DNA of 53,169 nucleotides from an uncultured Atopobium sp. Lineage in GTDB: Bacteria > Actinomycetota > Coriobacteriia > Coriobacteriales > Atopobiaceae. Below, piece by piece: positions 25,822 through 33,325 of the stretch (the first letter of the stretch is position 1; each line of letters starts with the position of its first letter). The position numbers were made by a program, and so were the translations under genes. The notes below the pieces were generated by a model. It did no database searches and had not been told where the DNA came from. It saw only the letters and a list, made by a program, of their open reading frames with translations. Where the stretch lies: assembly GCA_938036925.1 (NCBI GenBank), contig CALHVU010000046.1, positions 1 through 53,169 on the forward strand, read 5' to 3'.

Positions 25822-26688
25822 CTATGAAAGGAGAGTTTCTCCAATAGTAGTGAGCTTATATTTCTGCCCAACTTTTCCGATTATTCCTATGTTTACCAGT
25901 GATTTTAATTCTCTTGACCACGTTGGTGTTGAAAGTCCATAGGTACTTGTTAACTCTGTTGCTCCAACCCATTCATGTTCAGAAAGGTATTGAAGAACTT
26001 GTTTTGCTCGATCTGTAAGTACCAGATTAGGAAGCTGTGCAGCTGTCTGATGAGATACTGCTTGTAGATCACGTAAAACTGTCTGTTGGTTCTGATTTAC
26101 AGGTAATTCTTCAGTTTCTTCTTGAGTTGGAAGCGTCTGAATGTGCGCACCTTTAGAGCGGCGTGTTGACAAGGTAACAATGGTTCCGCCAGAGATATTG
26201 TCTTCGAGGGTAAGACTTCCGCCCTTCTCAACCATGTATTGTTGAGCATAAGGAAGGCCAAAACCAACGCCTCTAATAAACGATTTCATCTCTTCTGTTG
26301 CAGAAGAAGTACCAAACTCAAGAGCCCGATTTTTTTCTTTAATACCAGGTCCCTGGTCTGAAAACCTAATGGTATTTCCGTTATCCATGATTGAAATTGT
26401 AGGCGCTACAAATTGAGCGTGAATGAAATTTTCCACAATTTCACGCATAACCATAAAAGGAATTTTTCCACCCTGCTCGTGAGCAAGCTGGTTAACGGTA
26501 GCTGCAATTTCATCAAGATAAGATCGAACGTCTTTTGGTTCTACGAGAACAACACGAGGTGCTGCGGCTTTATCGTCATACACTGCAATACGTGCAGCAT
26601 AACGGACGGTGAGAGAATTATCAGAACCAGCGTCTTTTTCATTCTGGTTTGTGTTTTCCTCAACAAAAGGAAAGAAATCTCTTGCCAT
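25822..26688 (-). CDS. Stand-alone GHKL ATPase with C-terminal winged helix, located inside the origin
   Basis: 288 residues. The central domain has the GHKL ATP-binding boxes of histidine kinases, gyrase and MutL: N-box REIVENFIHA (82-91), G1 DQGPGI (111-116) and G2 RGVGFGLPYAQQYM (139-152). There is no phospho-acceptor histidine domain, sensor or membrane segment. A polar linker leads to a winged-helix domain from about residue 224 (LTDRAKQVLQYLSEHEWVGATELTSTYGLSTPTWSRELKSLVNIGIIGKV). It is thus a soluble, ATP-binding, probably DNA-binding protein. It lies between dnaA and rpmH, co-directional with dnaA, with DnaA-box-like sites on both sides. Its AAAAGGGGG ribosome binding site abuts a repeated 20-mer. 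I do not recognise a named family. Confidence 0.85.
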   Translation of the reverse strand: MARDFFPFVEENTNQNEKDAGSDNSLTVRYAARIAVYDDKAAAPRVVLVEPKDVRSYLDEIAATVNQLAHEQGGKIPFMVMREIVENFIHAQFVAPTISIMDNGNTIRFSDQGPGIKEKNRALEFGTSSATEEMKSFIRGVGFGLPYAQQYMVEKGGSLTLEDNISGGTIVTLSTRRSKGAHIQTLPTQEETEELPVNQNQQTVLRDLQAVSHQTAAQLPNLVLTDRAKQVLQYLSEHEWVGATELTSTYGLSTPTWSRELKSLVNIGIIGKVGQKYKLTTIGETLLS

Positions 26689-26974
26689 GACACCCCCTTT
26701 TCAACAATTGTTAAACAAATGAAGAAAACTTTTCGTTTTCTTTCACGATGAATGAAAGTTTTCAACAAGTGTTAAACATCTGTAGATAACTTTATATCTT
26801 TGTGAAAGACGTACTGAATAATAGTAGCATTTAACGAACATATTTCAGCTTATAGAAATATTCCTTTCAACAAATTTCTTCACTTATCACAAGTGAAATT
26901 TTCAAAATGAAAGGTTTTCTCGCTAGGTTTTTTGAATAAAAAAGAGAAAAAGTTGAGGTATTTGCGTAAAAAAT
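26689..26974. other. Probable oriC, right part (AT-rich unwinding region)
   Basis: This gene-free stretch between the GHKL gene and the rpmH promoter holds the two 20-mers and a further near-box CTTTCAACA (about 26864-26872). It is very AT-rich from about 26790 to 26880. A 7-bp dyad TTCACTT/AAGTGAA lies at 26879-26897, and several GAAAAC/GTTTTC inverted pieces lie at 26724-26760. Genes on both sides run away from this point, as expected at a bidirectional origin. Confidence 0.7.
26698..26778 (+). repeat. 20-bp direct repeat, two copies, between the GHKL gene and rpmH
   Basis: TTTTCAACAATTGTTAAACA (26698-26717) and TTTTCAACAAGTGTTAAACA (26759-26778) match at 19 of 20 positions and start 61 bases apart. 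Each begins with the DnaA-box-like TTTTCAACA. The first abuts the ribosome binding site of the divergent GHKL gene. They may be origin boxes, an operator for the GHKL-winged-helix protein, or both. Confidence 0.75.
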
Positions 26975-27004
26975 TTGACAGGTACCCATAAACGCGAGTA
27001 CAAT
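26975..27004 (+). promoter_or_regulatory. rpmH promoter
   Basis: A perfect -35 TTGACA (26975-26980), an 18-base spacer and a -10 TACAAT (26999-27004), 47 bases before the rpmH start. It is the clearest sigma-70-type promoter in the window and should drive the rpmH-rnpA-yidD-yidC cluster. Confidence 0.85.
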
Positions 27005-27051
27005 CTGTAGGCTTTTTAATCGATACTGTACCCGTTCGGGAGGAAATAGCT

Positions 27052-27186
27052 ATGAAGCGTACCTACCAGCCAAATAAGCGCAAGCGCGCAACTACCCACG
27101 GTTTCCGTGCACGTATGGCAACTAAGAATGGTCGTGCCGTTCTCGCTCGTCGCCGCCTTAAGGGCCGTAAGCGCCTCACCGTCTAA
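27052..27186 (+). CDS. rpmH: Ribosomal protein L34
   Basis: 44 residues, MKRTYQPNKRKRATTHGFRA onwards to GRKRLTV, the near-universal bL34 sequence of the 50S subunit. The ATG follows GGGAGGAAATAGCT. It begins the conserved plus-strand cluster on the right side of the origin, with rnpA 11 bases behind it. Confidence 0.98.
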   Translation: MKRTYQPNKRKRATTHGFRARMATKNGRAVLARRRLKGRKRLTV

Positions 27187-27197
27187 GGAATGTTTCT

Positions 27198-27521
27198 GTG
27201 AAGACCATTAAATCTCGTTCAGAGTTTGAAAGGGTCTTCTCTGCGGGGAAGAGGGCTCAAAGTTCTGTTCTTCGTATACGAGTAGCACCATCCACTGAGG
27301 CACATCCTTCCGAGGTAGCCTTTGTAGCTCCAAAAAGATTAGGTAACGCCGTATTTAGAAACAGGTGTAAACGCGTTCTGCGCGAAGCAGCTCGAAAGAG
27401 CGGTTTACCTGTTGAGGGATACGGCATTATTCTCTTTGCGACTAAAGATACACACAGCACTAATCCTGCTGATATAAGCGTTTCTTTGGATGCTTTGTTA
27501 AGAAAGACAGGGGTCAAATGA
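27198..27521 (+). CDS. rnpA: Ribonuclease P protein component
   Basis: 107 residues, the basic protein partner of the RNase P ribozyme that matures tRNA 5' ends. The RNR signature is RNRCKRVLREAAR, and the N-terminus KTIKSRSEFERVFSAGKRAQ is typical. The start is GTG, and the stop overlaps the yidD start by 4 bases (ATGA). Confidence 0.96.
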   Translation: MKTIKSRSEFERVFSAGKRAQSSVLRIRVAPSTEAHPSEVAFVAPKRLGNAVFRNRCKRVLREAARKSGLPVEGYGIILFATKDTHSTNPADISVSLDALLRKTGVK

Positions 27522-27754
27522 GCGAGAAAAGACAAGATTCTTTTTTCGCAAACTTGTTCCTAGGTGCTATTCGTTTCTATCAAAGAAACATTTCTCCCCT
27601 TTTTAAGCCTCACTGTATTTATCGGCCCACTTGCTCCGAATATGCAGTTCAGGCCATACAAAAGTATGGTGTTAAAAAGGGAAGTTGGCTTGCTCTTAAG
27701 CGTATTGCTCGCTGTCACCCTTTTCATAAGGGAGGATACGATCCCGTTCCGTAA
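27518..27754 (+). CDS. yidD: Membrane protein insertion efficiency factor YidD
   Basis: 78 residues. The core IYRPTCSEYAVQAIQKYG, then RIARCHPFHKGGYDPVP, is the YidD hallmark, with the N-terminal amphipathic helix NLFLGAIRFYQRNISPLFKPHC. It acts at the inner face of the membrane, helping YidC. It is translationally coupled to rnpA by a 4-base overlap and followed by yidC after 20 bases. Confidence 0.96.
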   Translation: MSEKRQDSFFANLFLGAIRFYQRNISPLFKPHCIYRPTCSEYAVQAIQKYGVKKGSWLALKRIARCHPFHKGGYDPVP

Positions 27755-27774
27755 AGGAACGCACCGGAGGAAAT

Positions 27775-28533
27775 ATGTGGGATTGGATTGTTAACTTTCT
27801 ATACACAGTCTTAGCGGGACTTCAATCATTCTCGGGAGACTGGGGTATGGCAGTTATCCTGCTTACCATCATCATCCGTATTATCCTGGTTCCAATGACC
27901 AACAAGCAGACGGCCTCTATGGCTCGTATGAGCGTTGTTCAGCCAAAGCTCAAAGAAATCCAGGAGCGCTATGCTGATGATCCAGTAAGACAGAACGAAG
28001 AAATGCGTAAGCTTTACGCAGAAATTAACTTCAATCCACTCGGTGGTTGTCTTCCTCTGCTTCTGCAGTCCCCTATCTTTATCGCACTCTTTACCGTTGC
28101 AAAGATGGTTCCAGTAGATTCTCGTTTCTACAACATTCTTCCTTCTATTGCACGAGCAACGTCTGACATTTTTGCTGTTGATGGCCTTGTTGCTGCTATC
28201 CCTTACATAATTTTTGTTCTTCTATTTGGTCTTACAACCTTCCTTTCTATGGCAGTAAATGCTCGTACAAGCTCTGGTGAGCAGCGTACCCAGCAGTACA
28301 TGATGGGTGGCATGATGACCCTCATGATGCTCTGGTTTGGTTGGACTGTGCCAGCAGCTGTTCTTCTCTACTACGTCACTTCTGGTATTTGGCAGCTTGC
28401 TCAGCAGCAGCTTATTACCAAGCGCATTATGGAAAAAGAGAAACTTAAGGCTGAGGCTCAGATGGCTAATAAGCCAATCGAGGTTGACGTGGTGAGAAAA
28501 GAAAAGAAGCCACGCCCTCATAAAAAGGCTTAG
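27775..28533 (+). CDS. yidC: Membrane protein insertase YidC/OxaA
   Basis: 252 residues of the short Gram-positive type, without the periplasmic domain of enterobacterial YidC. Five hydrophobic segments can be drawn: WIVNFLYTVLAGLQ, GMAVILLTIIIRIILVP, CLPLLLQSPIFIALFTV, AAIPYIIFVLLFGLTTFLSM and MMTLMMLWFGWTVPAAVLLYYV. The conserved membrane arginine lies in TIIIRIILVP. The tail is basic (RKEKKPRPHKKA), as expected for ribosome contact. No lipobox or cleavable signal is visible. CGGAGGAAAT precedes the ATG. Confidence 0.95.
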   Translation: MWDWIVNFLYTVLAGLQSFSGDWGMAVILLTIIIRIILVPMTNKQTASMARMSVVQPKLKEIQERYADDPVRQNEEMRKLYAEINFNPLGGCLPLLLQSPIFIALFTVAKMVPVDSRFYNILPSIARATSDIFAVDGLVAAIPYIIFVLLFGLTTFLSMAVNARTSSGEQRTQQYMMGGMMTLMMLWFGWTVPAAVLLYYVTSGIWQLAQQQLITKRIMEKEKLKAEAQMANKPIEVDVVRKEKKPRPHKKA

Positions 28534-28621
28534 TAGCTGGGGTTAAACAAAATAACTTTTGTTTACAGAAGTTGTTACAGTAGATTAATAGTTAAACTTT
28601 TTATATTGACTGGAGGACGAC

Positions 28622-29206
28622 ATGGAGGATGAGACTTTCGTTTCTGAGCCAAACGCTCTTAATGAGTCTCCTGTCGTTGATTCACAAGACGAGTTTGTTT
28701 CAATTCGAGAGCATTTTGAAGCTGGAATTCAGCTTACTGATGCTGAGATGAATAAGATTGCTGATACCGCTGTCTTTTATCTAAGAGAGCTTCTCTCCTT
28801 CTTTGGTGAGAATAGCTGTGCAATTGATGAGTATGACGGTGAAGATGGAGAACTTATTCTTGACGTAACCGGCGGCGATCTTGCAATTCTTATTGGTCGT
28901 CACGGTAATACGCTTGAGGCTCTTCAGATGGTTCTCTCTTCTTTGATGAGTGCTAAGCTTCACTTCCACTATCCAGTATCTGTTGATGTTGAGAGCTACA
29001 AGAGCCGCCGCCGCAATAAGCTTCAGGAGATGGCCCTCTCTGCTGCTGCTCGTGCTAAGAAGACTGGTAAGGTCTCTCTTGCTCCAATGAGTGGCTATGA
29101 GCGTCGCATTATTCACATCGCACTGAGAGACAACCTTGAGGTTACTACACACTCTGAGGGCGATGATCCATATCGTCGCGTTGTGGTAACTGCTATTAAT
29201 AGCTAA
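28622..29206 (+). CDS. jag: KH/R3H RNA-binding protein Jag (KhpB)
   Basis: 194 residues. The KH domain includes LILDVTGGDLAILIGRHGNTLEALQMVLSSL (GxxG-type loop IGRHG). The C-terminal R3H domain includes SRRRNKLQEMALSAAARAKKTGKVSLAPMSGYERRIIHIAL and ends DDPYRRVVVTAI. The N-terminal Jag_N domain of Bacillus is lacking, replaced by an acidic leader. It is thought to bind RNA and influence cell elongation and sporulation-like processes. TGGAGGACGAC precedes the ATG; a strong terminator follows. Confidence 0.94.
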   Translation: MEDETFVSEPNALNESPVVDSQDEFVSIREHFEAGIQLTDAEMNKIADTAVFYLRELLSFFGENSCAIDEYDGEDGELILDVTGGDLAILIGRHGNTLEALQMVLSSLMSAKLHFHYPVSVDVESYKSRRRNKLQEMALSAAARAKKTGKVSLAPMSGYERRIIHIALRDNLEVTTHSEGDDPYRRVVVTAINS

Positions 29207-29235
29207 GAACTTCTAACAAGCTTTAGTAATTTGAT

Positions 29236-29264
29236 GAGGAAGGTTTACGCCTTCCTCTTTTTTT
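29236..29264 (+). terminator. Terminator after jag
   Basis: An 8-bp stem GAGGAAGG/CCTTCCTC (29236-29243 with 29250-29257) is followed by seven Ts, a strong rho-independent signal ending the rpmH-jag unit. Confidence 0.88.
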
Positions 29265-29300
29265 GTGACAATTCTTCTTGTTACAAGAAGTTTTGTCACA
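29264..29300 (+). promoter_or_regulatory. Long dyad in the rsmG leader, touching the ribosome binding site
   Basis: 17-base arms (29264-29280 with 29284-29300) pair at 15 of 17 positions around a TTA loop. The dyad begins TGTGACA and ends TGTCACA, starts at the end of the jag terminator T-run and stops exactly before GGAG, the rsmG Shine-Dalgarno. It may be a DNA operator or an RNA hairpin that limits rsmG-parAB expression. Confidence 0.65.
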
Positions 29301-29309
29301 GGAGAAACA

Positions 29310-30068
29310 ATGTCTGAATCAGAGAAGTCATTATACAATTCAAAAGAGAATGTACTGAAGGAACTTCTCCTTAACTATGGAATTAATTCAACAGAGCACC
29401 AAAGAAGACAGCTTCTGAAACATATTGAACTACTAATTGAGATAAATAAGAATCTGAACCTCACAAGAATTACTTCAGTTGATGACGCGCTAGTGCTCCA
29501 TATTCTTGATTCTTTGTTACCACTCAAAGTGAGTAATGAGTTTTTATCTGGTACTCACAACTATATTGATATTGGTACCGGCGGAGGCTTTCCTGGACTG
29601 TCTCTTGCAATCATGAGTGATAATAAAACACTATTGGTTGATTCTATCGGAAAAAAGATCAATGCGGTTCAGTCAATAATCGACGAGATTGGTCTTAGTG
29701 ACAGAGTCAGGGCTGAAAAGCTTCGTGCAGAAGAAATTCCAAATACCTACAAGCAGAAGTTTGATTTTGTGACATTTAGAGCTGTTGCGAAGGCAAATAT
29801 TCTTTTGGAGTACGCAGAGCCTTTCTTAGCCCCACTGGGTACACTTATAGTAATGAAGGCCAATGTTGATGAGATAGAGCTGCAGGACGCCTCTCAGGCA
29901 GCCAAAATTTTTGGGTATAAAAATGTTTCACGTGAAACATTTGAGTTACCAAACAATCTTGGACATCGAGAAATTCTTTTATACAAAAAAGTTGCAAAGA
30001 GCAAAATCAAATTACCAAGAAAAACTGGAGTGGCTAAATCAAATCCGTTTGTTGCAAGAAGAGGGTAA
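29310..30068 (+). CDS. rsmG: 16S rRNA (guanine-N7) methyltransferase RsmG
   Basis: 252 residues (formerly GidB); methylates G527 of 16S rRNA using S-adenosylmethionine. The binding motif YIDIGTGGGFPGLSLAI and the following KTLLVDSIGKKINAVQSIID are diagnostic, as is FDFVTFRAVAKANILLEYAEPFLAPLGTLIVMKA. The ATG at 29310 is chosen because GGAGAAACA precedes it. A perfect parS site lies inside the 3' part of the gene, encoding NVSRET. It precedes parAB. Confidence 0.95.
   Translation: MSESEKSLYNSKENVLKELLLNYGINSTEHQRRQLLKHIELLIEINKNLNLTRITSVDDALVLHILDSLLPLKVSNEFLSGTHNYIDIGTGGGFPGLSLAIMSDNKTLLVDSIGKKINAVQSIIDEIGLSDRVRAEKLRAEEIPNTYKQKFDFVTFRAVAKANILLEYAEPFLAPLGTLIVMKANVDEIELQDASQAAKIFGYKNVSRETFELPNNLGHREILLYKKVAKSKIKLPRKTGVAKSNPFVARRG
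29923..29940. promoter_or_regulatory. parS centromere site 1 (inside rsmG)
   Basis: ATGTTTCACGTGAAACAT contains the perfect 16-bp ParB-binding palindrome TGTTTCACGTGAAACA (29924-29939), known from Bacillus to actinobacteria. ParB should load here and spread to bring origins to SMC. Confidence 0.97.
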
Positions 30069-30074
30069 TTGTGG

Positions 30075-30094
30075 AATGTTTCACGTGAAACATT
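30075..30094. promoter_or_regulatory. parS centromere site 2 (between rsmG and parA)
   Basis: AATGTTTCACGTGAAACATT, a fully symmetrical 20-mer holding the parS consensus (30077-30092), 153 bases from the first site and about 40 bases before parA, where it might also affect parA transcription. Confidence 0.97.
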
Positions 30095-30131
30095 CTGTAT
30101 TATTAAATAAACTTGGTCAAACGGAGGATAA

Positions 30132-30932
30132 ATGAGCTACAAAGACCTTTCGAGGGGATTTCAGGATAGAGATCCTAAAGTTCTGGCAGTAATTAATCAA
30201 AAAGGCGGAGTTGGAAAATCAACTACCGTAATTAATCTTGCTGCTGCATTAGGTGAAACAAAGAAGAAAGTTCTCATTATCGATTTTGATCCACAAGGAA
30301 ATGCGACAAGTGGTTTTGGAATTGATAAAGAGGAACTTGAAGCTGATATTTATGACATAATTCTCAATGAAACGCCAATCGAAGAGGTATTGCAGCAAAC
30401 AGTTCAGAAATACGTAACCATTGCACCAGCAACCATTCAACTTGCAGGTGCTGAAATTGAACTTGTCTCCGTTGACTCAAGAGAAAACATTTTAAAAAGA
30501 GCAATCGACCAGGTTAAAGAGTATTTTGACTATATTTTGATTGATTGCCCACCATCATTAGGACTTCTAACAATTAACGCCTTAGTTGCTGCAAATAGCA
30601 TACTTATCCCAATTCAGTGTGAGTATTATGCATTAGAAGGCGTTACTAAGATTGTTGAATCAATGAAGATGGTGCAAAAACAGCTTAATCCAGAGCTTGA
30701 AATCTTTGGCGTAGTAATGACCATGTTTGATAGCAGAACTTCCCTATCTAAGCAGGTAGTTAATGAAGTTTCTAACTACTTTGGTAACAAGGTATTCAAG
30801 ACACTTATTCCAAGAAACGTCAAAATTGCTGAGGCACCAAGTCATGGTTTGCCAGTAACCATGTATGCACGAATAAGTATGGGCGCACTTGCATATAACA
30901 AACTTGCAAAGGAAGTGAATCGTCGTGGTTAA
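30132..30932 (+). CDS. parA: Chromosome partitioning ATPase ParA (Soj)
   Basis: 266 residues, a deviant Walker ATPase. The N-terminal P-loop is KGGVGKSTTVINLAAAL, followed by IDFDPQGNATSGFG, IDCPPSLGLLTINAL and IPIQCEYYALEGVTKI. It binds DNA as an ATP dimer and is triggered by ParB to move origins; in Bacillus the relative Soj also controls DnaA. GGAGGATAA precedes the ATG. The gene overlaps parB by 8 bases. Confidence 0.97.
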   Translation: MSYKDLSRGFQDRDPKVLAVINQKGGVGKSTTVINLAAALGETKKKVLIIDFDPQGNATSGFGIDKEELEADIYDIILNETPIEEVLQQTVQKYVTIAPATIQLAGAEIELVSVDSRENILKRAIDQVKEYFDYILIDCPPSLGLLTINALVAANSILIPIQCEYYALEGVTKIVESMKMVQKQLNPELEIFGVVMTMFDSRTSLSKQVVNEVSNYFGNKVFKTLIPRNVKIAEAPSHGLPVTMYARISMGALAYNKLAKEVNRRG

Positions 30933-31785
30933 AAAATCAGGACTTGGCAAAGGCCTTAATTCACTCTTTAACGAGGTAGATGCAGAGGTTGGTAATAAAA
31001 AAGAAACCACCACGCTGCCTTTGAAGAAGATTAAGCCAAATAAAGACCAGCCTCGTAAGCGTTTTGACGAAGCTGAGCTCACTGAACTCAGTGATTCTAT
31101 TAAGCAAAACGGTATTCTTCAGCCACTTCTTGTTCGCGAGAAGGGCGACCACTACGAAATTGTTGCTGGTGAGAGACGTTTCCAGGCTGCAAAACTTGCA
31201 AAATTAGAGGAAGTACCTGTTGTAATCAAAGCAATTTCAGATGAGGAAGTATTTAAGCTAGCTCTGATTGAGAATCTGCAGAGATCTGACTTAAGCCCAA
31301 TCGAAGAAGCGCAAGGTTATAAGCAGCTCATTAAACAGGAAAACTTAACCCAAGACGATTTGGCCAAGGTTCTCTCAAAATCAAGATCTGCAATCACAAA
31401 TACCCTACGCCTTCTTGATCTTCCAACAGAGGTACAGGCCTTGATGGTAGAAGGACGTATTAGCGCTGGACACGCTCGTGCAATTCTTTCCGTCAGTGGT
31501 AAAGAAGGAAGAATTAAACTTGCTCAGAAAGTAATTGAAGAGAACTTGTCTGTCCGCCAGACAGAAAACCTTGCTCCACTATTTTCTGTCACTAATGTAG
31601 AGAAACCAAAAAGGCAACCAACTCCACAGTCATATAAGCGTGCGGCAAGACAGTTAAGAATCGCTTTGGATACTCCAGTCAAGGTGCGAAATGTTCGCGG
31701 CAAGAATAAAATCGAAATCGAATTCAATGATGAGGATGAGCTTGCTGCTTTAGTTGAAAAACTATCAAACGGTGAAGAAGCATAA
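30925..31785 (+). CDS. parB: Chromosome partitioning protein ParB (Spo0J)
   Basis: 286 residues. The ParA-activating N-terminus VKKSGLGKGLNSLF is followed by the CTP-binding region with GERRFQAAKLAKLEEVPVVI and ENLQRSDLSPIEEAQGY. The helix-turn-helix that reads parS is LTQDDLAKVLSKSRSAITNTLRLLDLP, and there is a C-terminal dimer domain. The GTG start overlaps parA. Two cognate parS sites lie within 1 kb upstream. Confidence 0.97.
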   Translation: MVKKSGLGKGLNSLFNEVDAEVGNKKETTTLPLKKIKPNKDQPRKRFDEAELTELSDSIKQNGILQPLLVREKGDHYEIVAGERRFQAAKLAKLEEVPVVIKAISDEEVFKLALIENLQRSDLSPIEEAQGYKQLIKQENLTQDDLAKVLSKSRSAITNTLRLLDLPTEVQALMVEGRISAGHARAILSVSGKEGRIKLAQKVIEENLSVRQTENLAPLFSVTNVEKPKRQPTPQSYKRAARQLRIALDTPVKVRNVRGKNKIEIEFNDEDELAALVEKLSNGEEA

Positions 31786-32024
31786 TGAAGATAAAGTTTG
31801 CAATTATATCTACAGTTTCACTGCTCGGAATAGCTTTTCTCGCTAAGCACACCTTGTTGACTAAAGAAGCGCAAAGAAGTTTTCTTCACGCAATAAGAAG
31901 GTCGAGAAGGGCGCTTGATGCAATTCTCGACGATTATTCAGGTGGTGTTGATATAAAAACTTCAAAAAACATTCTCTCTCATCAAGCGAGAGTAGAAAAA
32001 GAATGGCTAAAAGCAATTAATTAG
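31785..32024 (+). CDS. Small protein with N-terminal membrane segment, coupled to parB
   Basis: 79 residues. The ATG overlaps the parB stop by one base (TAATG), so it is most likely translated by ribosomes leaving parB. Residues 4-22 (KFAIISTVSLLGIAFLAKH) form one hydrophobic segment and the remainder is basic and polar (HAIRRSRRALDAILDDYSGG). I do not recognise a family. It could tether something to the membrane; the position suggests a link to chromosome segregation, but that is inference. Confidence 0.7.
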   Translation: MKIKFAIISTVSLLGIAFLAKHTLLTKEAQRSFLHAIRRSRRALDAILDDYSGGVDIKTSKNILSHQARVEKEWLKAIN

Positions 32025-32050
32025 AACAAATGTTCTATAAATGAACTAAA

Positions 32051-32080
32051 AAAGAAGGGACTCGAGAGGGTCCCTTCTTT
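32051..32080. terminator. Shared terminator of the parAB unit and rlmN
   Basis: An 11-bp stem AAAGAAGGGAC/GTCCCTTCTTT (32051-32061 with 32070-32080). On the minus strand it ends in TTTTTT, strong for rlmN; on the plus strand it ends TTCTTT, weaker, for the parB end. Confidence 0.85.
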
Positions 32081-32107
32081 ACCTGTATTGTGTAGGATAT
32101 GCTGCCC

Positions 32108-33226
32108 TTAACGTGCATTTCTCTTTTGGAAGAGTTGTCCACAAGCCGCATCAATGTCAGATCCACGAGAAAGACGGATGGTTGCTTCAACGCCAACAGA
32201 ATTGAGACTGTTTACAAACTCCTGTGCGCGGGCAGGAGATGTTGGGTGGAATTTAGAGCCCTCAATCTCATTAAGCTGAATGATGTTAACGTGGCAGAGC
32301 GTTCCTCGACAGAAGTCTCTCAAGGCTCCAAGCTCATTGTCGGAATCGTTAACGCCTTTGATCAGCGCATATTCATACGTTGGACGACGACCGGTCTTAT
32401 CGACATACTCACCCATAATGTCGTACAGGTGAATCAGTGAGTATTTACGAACTCCTGGCATGAGGGAGTCGCGTGTTTTTTGCACTGCGGAGTGAAGCGA
32501 GACAGCAAGTGTAAATTGCTCTGGTTCAGAAGCAAAACGCTTAATCATAGGTATAACACCGCAGGTAGATACCGTGATATGGCGTGCGCCAATGCCGGCT
32601 CCGTCAGGGGAGTTGAGACGTCTCATAGCCGCGAGAGAAGCGTCGTAGTTCATGAAGGGCTCGCCCTGTCCCATGAGGACAACGCTGGTAACGCGTGCGT
32701 CAAAATCGTCGCGGACGTGCATAACCTGCTCGTAAATCTCACTCGCAGAAAGAGAGCGCGTGAGACCAGCAGCGCCTGTTGCACAGAAAGCACAGCCCAT
32801 GGCGCAGCCAGCCTGTGTAGAAGCACAGACCGAAAGCTTATTGCCGGTTGGCATGCCAACGCACTCGACAGAAGTACCATCAGGGTAGCGAAGTAGATAT
32901 TTACGGCTTCCGTCTTCAGAGACCTGGCGAACAATTTGTTCAGCACCAGCAAGCGTTACCTGCTTAGATAGTTCTTCTCGCAGTGTTTTTGGAAGATTAC
33001 TCATCTGATCAAAAGAGGTAGCGCCCTTAGACCAGATCCACTCCTCAATCTGCTTTGCACGGAATTTTGGCTGGCCAAGGGAAGTCACAAGCTCAAGGAT
33101 TTGCTCTGATGAAAGGCTTCTGAGGTCAGATTTGGCGGCAGCCTTCTGTGGGCGAGAATCAAACGCGGTGATGTCTGCGCCGTCAGCCGTAGTGTTTGTG
33201 CCGTCAAGAGTATTATTTGATTGCAT
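32108..33226 (-). CDS. rlmN: Dual-specificity 23S rRNA/tRNA adenine-C2 methyltransferase RlmN
   Basis: 372 residues, a radical-SAM enzyme that methylates A2503 of 23S rRNA and A37 of some tRNAs. The iron-sulfur motif is CAMGCAFCATG (CxxxCxxC). Other family features are KFRAKQIEEWIW, GQGEPFMNYD, HITVSTCGVIP and SLHSAVQKTRDSLMPG. The catalytic cysteines are in the conserved STCG and in AACGQL at the end. GGAGAAGGGC precedes the ATG. It is divergent from ddl with a 99-base gap. Confidence 0.96.
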   Translation of the reverse strand: MQSNNTLDGTNTTADGADITAFDSRPQKAAAKSDLRSLSSEQILELVTSLGQPKFRAKQIEEWIWSKGATSFDQMSNLPKTLREELSKQVTLAGAEQIVRQVSEDGSRKYLLRYPDGTSVECVGMPTGNKLSVCASTQAGCAMGCAFCATGAAGLTRSLSASEIYEQVMHVRDDFDARVTSVVLMGQGEPFMNYDASLAAMRRLNSPDGAGIGARHITVSTCGVIPMIKRFASEPEQFTLAVSLHSAVQKTRDSLMPGVRKYSLIHLYDIMGEYVDKTGRRPTYEYALIKGVNDSDNELGALRDFCRGTLCHVNIIQLNEIEGSKFHPTSPARAQEFVNSLNSVGVEATIRLSRGSDIDAACGQLFQKRNAR

Positions 33227-33325
33227 TTTTGCCCTTCTCCAACTCTTCTAAGCTATCTGCGGTATCTTAGAAGAAATACGTTTACTAGAGTTTACCCTAT
33301 GGGAGACTTATCTGAAGGAGCGGAA

